From NCBI RefSeq assembly GCF_037080055.1, contig NZ_JBAOJI010000005.1, forward strand, positions 62,001 to 126,000: DNA of 64,000 nt, given 5' to 3'. The DNA is from Halovenus sp037080055 (GTDB taxonomy: Archaea > Halobacteriota > Halobacteria > Halobacteriales > Haloarculaceae). Of this stretch, positions 60,438-64,000 are shown in pieces (the first letter of the stretch is position 1; every line of letters begins with the position of its first letter). A program made the translations under genes and the position numbers. A model generated the notes under the pieces. The model was not told the origin of the DNA. It made no database searches and saw only the letters and a list, made by a program, of their open reading frames with translations.

Positions 60438-60556
60438 GTCGTTTCCGCTTAGAGTTGGTGAAAAAAGAGCCTTTGTTTCGGCTGACCCTCGTGACCCCGA
60501 ACCGGCGAACGTGGCGGGTCGAAACACAGTTGTCCCGGGCCCTCGACGGATAGGAT

Positions 60557-61402
60557 ATGCGTATTGCTGTGCCCAACAAGGGCCGCCTTCACGAGCCGAC
60601 GCTGGAGCTTCTCGAACGGGCTGGTCTCCACCTCGTCGACGGAGCCGACCGGAAACTGTACGCCGATACGGTCGATCCCGACGTGAGCGTCCTGTTCGCC
60701 CGGAGTGCCGACATCCCCGAGTACGTCGCCGACGGCGCGGCCGACCTCGGCATCACGGGCTACGATCAGGCCCGCGAATCACCCGTCGAACTGTCCGAAC
60801 TGCTGGATCTCGACTACGGCTCCTGCCGCATCGTCCTCGCGGTCCCCGAGGACGGCGACATCGAGACGGTCGCCGACCTCGACGGCGGCACCGTCGCGAC
60901 CGAGTTCCCGCGGATCACCGAGGAGTACTTCGCGGAGACGGACGTCGACGTGAATATCACCGAAGTCACGGGAGCAACGGAGCTGACTCCCCACGTCGAT
61001 ATGGCCGACGGAATCGTCGATATTACCTCGACTGGGACGACGCTTCGGATGAACCGTCTCGAAGAGATCGAGGAGATTCTCAGTTCCTCTGTTCGACTCT
61101 TCGCCCGCGACGATGTCGCCGACGACCCGAAAGTCGAGCAGGTGACGACAGCGCTCGATTCGGTGCTCGCCGCCGAGGATCAGCGCTATCTCATGCTCAA
61201 CGCGCCCGAGGACCGACTCGACGACGTTCGTGAGGTGCTGCCGGGGATGGGCGGGCCGACGGTGATGGATATCGCCGGGACCGATCAGGTCGCCGTCCAC
61301 GCTGTCGTCGACGAAGATGCCGTCTTCGAGGCGATCAGCGAACTCAAGACCGTCGGCGCGAGCGACATCCTCGTCACCGAAATCGAGCGGCTGGTCGAGT
61401 AG
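60557..61402 (+). CDS. hisG: ATP phosphoribosyltransferase (long form)
   Basis: A 281-aa HisG with the N-terminal MRIAVPNKGRLHEPTLELLE, LGITGYDQARESP near residue 57, and the PRPP-binding DGIVDITSTGTTLRMNRLEE near 150. The C-terminal 75 residues (from LNAPEDRLDDVREVLPGM) are the regulatory ACT-like domain of the long form, so HisZ is not needed. It starts histidine synthesis by joining ATP and PRPP and is feedback-inhibited by histidine. It stands apart from other his genes in this window. The methylase gene starts 1 nt after the stop. Confidence 0.95.
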   Translation: MRIAVPNKGRLHEPTLELLERAGLHLVDGADRKLYADTVDPDVSVLFARSADIPEYVADGAADLGITGYDQARESPVELSELLDLDYGSCRIVLAVPEDGDIETVADLDGGTVATEFPRITEEYFAETDVDVNITEVTGATELTPHVDMADGIVDITSTGTTLRMNRLEEIEEILSSSVRLFARDDVADDPKVEQVTTALDSVLAAEDQRYLMLNAPEDRLDDVREVLPGMGGPTVMDIAGTDQVAVHAVVDEDAVFEAISELKTVGASDILVTEIERLVE

Positions 61403-61403
61403 T

Positions 61404-62507
61404 ATGGACGAGGAGCCAACGCGGCAGACGAGCCACCGAATCCACGCCGGTGACGCCCGCGACCTGGACGCACTCGACGACGATTCGATCGATCTGGTCG
61501 TCACGTCGCCGCCGTATCCGATGGTCGAGATGTGGGACGACCTCTTCGCCGAACTCGTCCCCGATGTCGACGCCTATCTCGACGCCGGCAAGGGAGAGGC
61601 AGCCTTCGAGGCGATGCACGGCGTTCTCGATTCGGTGTGGGACGAACTCCAGCGCGTCGTCACACCCGGCGGCATCGTCTGTATCAACGTCGGCGACGCG
61701 ACAAGAACGGTCGACGGCCAGTTCCGCGTCTATCCAAATCACAGTCGGATCACGACAGCCTTCGAGCGCCGCGGCTTCGATCCCATGCCCGACATTCTCT
61801 GGCACAAGCCGACCAACAGCGCCGCGAAGTTCATGGGCAGTGGGATGCTCCCGCCGAACGCCTACGTCACGCTCGAACACGAGCACATCCTCGTCTTCCG
61901 CAACGGGGGCCGCAGGGAGTTCGAACCCGGTGCTGACCGTCGGTACGAGGCGGCGTACTTCTGGGAGGAACGCAACCGCTGGTTTACTGACATCTGGAGC
62001 GAAGTCAGAGGTCGCCTGCAGGATCTCGACGACGGCGATCTCCGGGACCGCGCGGCCGCCTATCCCTTCGAGATTCCGTACCGACTCTGTTCGATGTTTT
62101 CGGCCTACGGCGATACGGTGCTCGACCCGTTCTGGGGGACGGGGACGACGACGCTGGCGGCGATGGTCGCCGGCCGGAACTCTGTCGGCTACGAGCGTGA
62201 TTCCGCATTCTTGGACCACTTCGCCGACCGCGTCGCGGACGTGCCCGATATCTCCCGAGACGTGGCGGGGGAGCGGCTGCAGGCCCACCTGGATTTCGTC
62301 GCCGACCGGTCCGACTCGGGAACCCAACCCGACTACGAGTCGGAGTACTACGAGTTTCCCGTGATGACGAGCCAAGAAGAGACGCTTCGGCTGTACGTCG
62401 TCGACGAGGTGTCGCGAGACTCCTCGGCAGCCGCCGCCACCGAGTACAGCCTCCGCCACCGACCGGCCGAGCGGACGGCCACTGTCGACGACCTCGATTC
62501 AGAGTAG
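61404..62507 (+). CDS. Orphan beta-class DNA methyltransferase (SPPY type)
   Basis: A 367-aa N4/N6-type methylase. The catalytic motif SPPYPMVEMWDD (near residue 33) comes before the SAM motif DPFWGTGTTTLAAMVAGRNS (near 235), the order of the beta class. SPPY favours N4-cytosine methylation. There is no endonuclease next to it, so it is an orphan enzyme. A candidate is the conserved haloarchaeal CTAG methylase (called zim in Halobacterium), but the target cannot be read. The ATG at 61404 follows the hisG stop by 1 nt, giving coupled translation. The C-terminal 70 residues are hydrophilic and unusual. Confidence 0.85.
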   Translation: MDEEPTRQTSHRIHAGDARDLDALDDDSIDLVVTSPPYPMVEMWDDLFAELVPDVDAYLDAGKGEAAFEAMHGVLDSVWDELQRVVTPGGIVCINVGDATRTVDGQFRVYPNHSRITTAFERRGFDPMPDILWHKPTNSAAKFMGSGMLPPNAYVTLEHEHILVFRNGGRREFEPGADRRYEAAYFWEERNRWFTDIWSEVRGRLQDLDDGDLRDRAAAYPFEIPYRLCSMFSAYGDTVLDPFWGTGTTTLAAMVAGRNSVGYERDSAFLDHFADRVADVPDISRDVAGERLQAHLDFVADRSDSGTQPDYESEYYEFPVMTSQEETLRLYVVDEVSRDSSAAAATEYSLRHRPAERTATVDDLDSE

Positions 62508-62509
62508 GC

Positions 62510-62845
62510 TCAGACGGAGCGTTTCTTGATCGTCCACTCCTCTTCCGGAACGTCGAAGACGAAGCGGCGGCTACCCTGGCCGGTCTGTAACACGAGGCGT
62601 TCGCCGCCGAGTTTGTATTTCGTGACCATTCGCAGTTCGATCTCCTCGCGGAGTGTCCGCAGTCGAAACTCCTTGCGGCCCGTCTCTTCGTACATGCCGA
62701 GCGTGACACCGATGTCATCGAACTCGCAGACGATCTTCGACTCGGTCACTTCGTCGAGATCCCCGCTGTTGCGGGCGACCCACTTCCCGAACGAGGTGGC
62801 GAAATCCTCGGAGAGACCGCCGTCCTCGTCCCAGATCTCGTCCAT
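62510..62845 (-). CDS. Conserved-looking haloarchaeal protein of unknown function
   Basis: A 111-aa acidic, beta-rich protein (ESKIVCEFDDIGVTLGMYEE, then GERLVLQTGQGSRRFVFDVP, ending WTIKKRSV). It is convergent with the methylase gene with 2 nt between stops. Composition and start (ATG 62845, MDEIWDEDGGLSEDFA) look genuine. No motif or membrane segment is seen. It may be a small haloarchaea-specific protein; nothing more can be said. Confidence 0.7.
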   Translation of the reverse strand: MDEIWDEDGGLSEDFATSFGKWVARNSGDLDEVTESKIVCEFDDIGVTLGMYEETGRKEFRLRTLREEIELRMVTKYKLGGERLVLQTGQGSRRFVFDVPEEEWTIKKRSV

Positions 62846-62963
62846 ACGTGTACCGGCGACCCCGCCACTATAGAACTTTTGGGGCCTGTCTAGTCCGTTC
62901 GGATGTAGAGAAAATCAGCTCAACAGACCAATCGACCAGTGTTCCCGGTCGAACAGATGTGTT

Positions 62964-63524
62964 TCAGTCGAGCAGGCTCAGTTCTTCCAGTCGCGTGACG
63001 ATCTTGTCGACGGCTTCCTTGGCGTCGTCTGGCTCTTTCCCCCCCGTGATCACGAGTTTGCCGGAGCCGAAGAGCAGGGCGACAACGTCGGGGTCCTCCA
63101 GTCGATAGACCAGTCCCGGGAACTGCTCGGGTTCGTACTCGATCTTTTCGAGACCGAGGCCGATCGCAATCGCGTTGAGGTTGAGATTCCGACCGAGATC
63201 TGCCGAGGTGACGATGTTCTGGACGATGATCTCCGGGTCGTCCTCGACCTGAATGTTCAGTTCGCGAAGCTTGTCGAAGACGATCCGCAGACTCTGGTGG
63301 ACATCGTCGGTGCTTTTCGCGCCGGTACAGACGATCTTGCCCGACCGGAAGATCAGCGCCGCCGATTTGGGCTCCTGTGTCCGATAGACGAGTCCTGGGA
63401 ACTGCTCGGGATCGTAGTCCGCACCCTCCAGGTCCATGGCCACGCTCTGAAGGTCAAGCTCTTGGCCAATACCAGTCGACGCAACGACGTTTTCGATATT
63501 GATGGTCTCCTTGGGATCTACCAT
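62964..63524 (-). CDS. tbp: TATA-binding protein
   Basis: A 186-aa TBP with the two direct repeats of the saddle, each containing EQFPGLVYR (residues 40-48 and 133-141), followed by SGKIVCTGAKS and SGKLVITGGKE. An acidic C terminus fits a halophile. It binds TATA boxes with TFB to recruit RNA polymerase. Length is typical, so it may be the main TbpE rather than a plasmid paralogue. On the minus strand two AT-rich elements (TTTATAAAT around 63552-63560 and TTAAATAC around 63541-63549) precede the start. Confidence 0.96.
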   Translation of the reverse strand: MVDPKETINIENVVASTGIGQELDLQSVAMDLEGADYDPEQFPGLVYRTQEPKSAALIFRSGKIVCTGAKSTDDVHQSLRIVFDKLRELNIQVEDDPEIIVQNIVTSADLGRNLNLNAIAIGLGLEKIEYEPEQFPGLVYRLEDPDVVALLFGSGKLVITGGKEPDDAKEAVDKIVTRLEELSLLD

Positions 63525-63684
63525 GTCTCACTTTAAACCTCGTATTTAAGATTTATAAAGGTTCGTGACGCCGCAAACTGGGAACCGGCGTTCAATGTAT
63601 TCCCGTTCTGGTAGATCCGGTTTATATCTGTACGTTTCGGGGAACAACCGATACGCTGATATCTATTCGGCCGTCATTGAAGGC

Positions 63685-64000
63685 GTGTACGTTCTCGAAC
63701 TCGCGGGACAGGACGACGAGTTCGCGGCCTACGAGGCCGAACACGCGGCCAGTGACGTGTCTCCGCTCGCGCCGGGGCTGGTGACTGCACGCGGACTCTC
63801 CGAGCAGTTCGACCACCTCGCATACACGCATCGCGCCAGCGAGTTGATCGGCCGCGGCGTTCCGACCGTCGCCGACGCCCGTGCGATCCTCTCGGCGGCG
63901 ACAATCGATCGCGAGGGGTCGGTTGCCGTCCGTGCGGTCGACGTTCGCTCGACGACGGGCATCGACACGCAGGAAGTCGAGCGGACCCTCGGGGCAGAAC
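63685..64000 (+). CDS. tRNA guanosine-10 N2-methyltransferase (TrmG10-like), partial
   Basis: The frame opens at a GTG (63685) with YVLELAGQDDEFAAYEAEHA, the typical N terminus of archaeal TrmG10 with its ferredoxin-like/THUMP region, and continues to the window end (GLVTARGLSEQFDHLAYTHR and so on). The catalytic half is outside. A TATA-like GATATCTATT at 63658-63667 is about 25 nt upstream, so the GTG would be nearly the first codon of the mRNA. The enzyme methylates position 10 of tRNA. Another RNA-binding THUMP enzyme is possible. Confidence 0.75.
   Translation, partial: MYVLELAGQDDEFAAYEAEHAASDVSPLAPGLVTARGLSEQFDHLAYTHRASELIGRGVPTVADARAILSAATIDREGSVAVRAVDVRSTTGIDTQEVERTLGAE

Noticed and set aside
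1..64000. CRISPR array or toxin-antitoxin pair
   Set aside because: No regularly spaced repeats and no recognisable cas or toxin-antitoxin genes were seen anywhere in the window.

Overview
The window is chromosomal DNA from a haloarchaeon (class Halobacteria). The evidence is GC-rich coding sequence, strongly acidic proteins, TATA boxes about 25-30 nt upstream of start codons with little or no leader, an archaeal initiator tRNA, TBP, aIF5A, Dph2 and MptE, and the complete bacterioruberin gene set crtD-lyeJ-cruF. Genus cannot be fixed by eye. Gene density is high and most of the window is ordinary core genome.

Layout. 1-3041: C50 carotenoid operon crtD-lyeJ-cruF on the minus strand (cruF runs off the left edge). 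3136-7044: a small zinc protein, MgtE, and an APC permease fused to two UspA domains. 7138-10828: trpC-trpB-trpA plus the archaeal ADTH synthase for aromatic amino acids. 10833-13207 (minus): a two-gene operon of an HtrI/HtrII-type transducer followed by a microbial-rhodopsin homologue without the retinal lysine. This is the most unusual thing in the window. 13572-17298: haloarchaeal acyl-CoA/propionyl-CoA carboxylase pccB-pccX-pccA. 17398-18603: a UbiA prenyltransferase fused to a lycopene-cyclase domain. 18649-25077: regulators (a DUF7344-like protein and a Bat-type HTH-10 protein), a CinA/MoaB-like protein, an M29-like aminopeptidase, a MEDS-domain histidine kinase with an eroded ATPase domain, and membrane/secreted proteins.

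25364-34286: the branched-chain amino-acid cluster leuA, ilvB-ilvN-ilvC-(67-aa ORF)-leuC-leuD and, after an inserted CBS-domain gene, leuB. leuA has an apparent frameshift at its 5' end. ilvB is preceded by a leader with an operator-like palindrome abutting the TATA box, a leaderless 31-codon ORF ending in Val/Ile codons, and mutually exclusive hairpins, which together look like a transcription attenuator. 34283-39802 (minus): a 681-aa acidic zinc-finger/winged-helix protein, agmatinase with aIF5A (hypusine pathway), a UbiB kinase and Hsp20. 39896-46061: Dph2, a METTL5-like methyltransferase, a DUF418 protein, a Tat lipoprotein, a rhomboid protease and a cupin.

46174-49230: initiator tRNA-Met whose 3' end is duplicated 129 bp downstream (an att-like scar), then a frameshifted zinc-ribbon regulator and two oxidoreductases, probably the remnant of an integrated element. 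49232-64000: acyl-CoA synthetase, a GH2-like protein with an altered active site, a COG1340 coiled-coil protein, a CopD-like protein, MptE and FolP (pterin/folate), a repeat-rich secreted protein, a deaminase of the MtaD/DadD family, a ferredoxin, a CPBP protease, HisG, an orphan DNA methylase, TBP, and the start of a tRNA-G10 methyltransferase gene.

All family assignments come from reading motifs; no database search was run. Comparisons with bacteriorhodopsin, NpSRII and NpHtrII are alignments made from memory.
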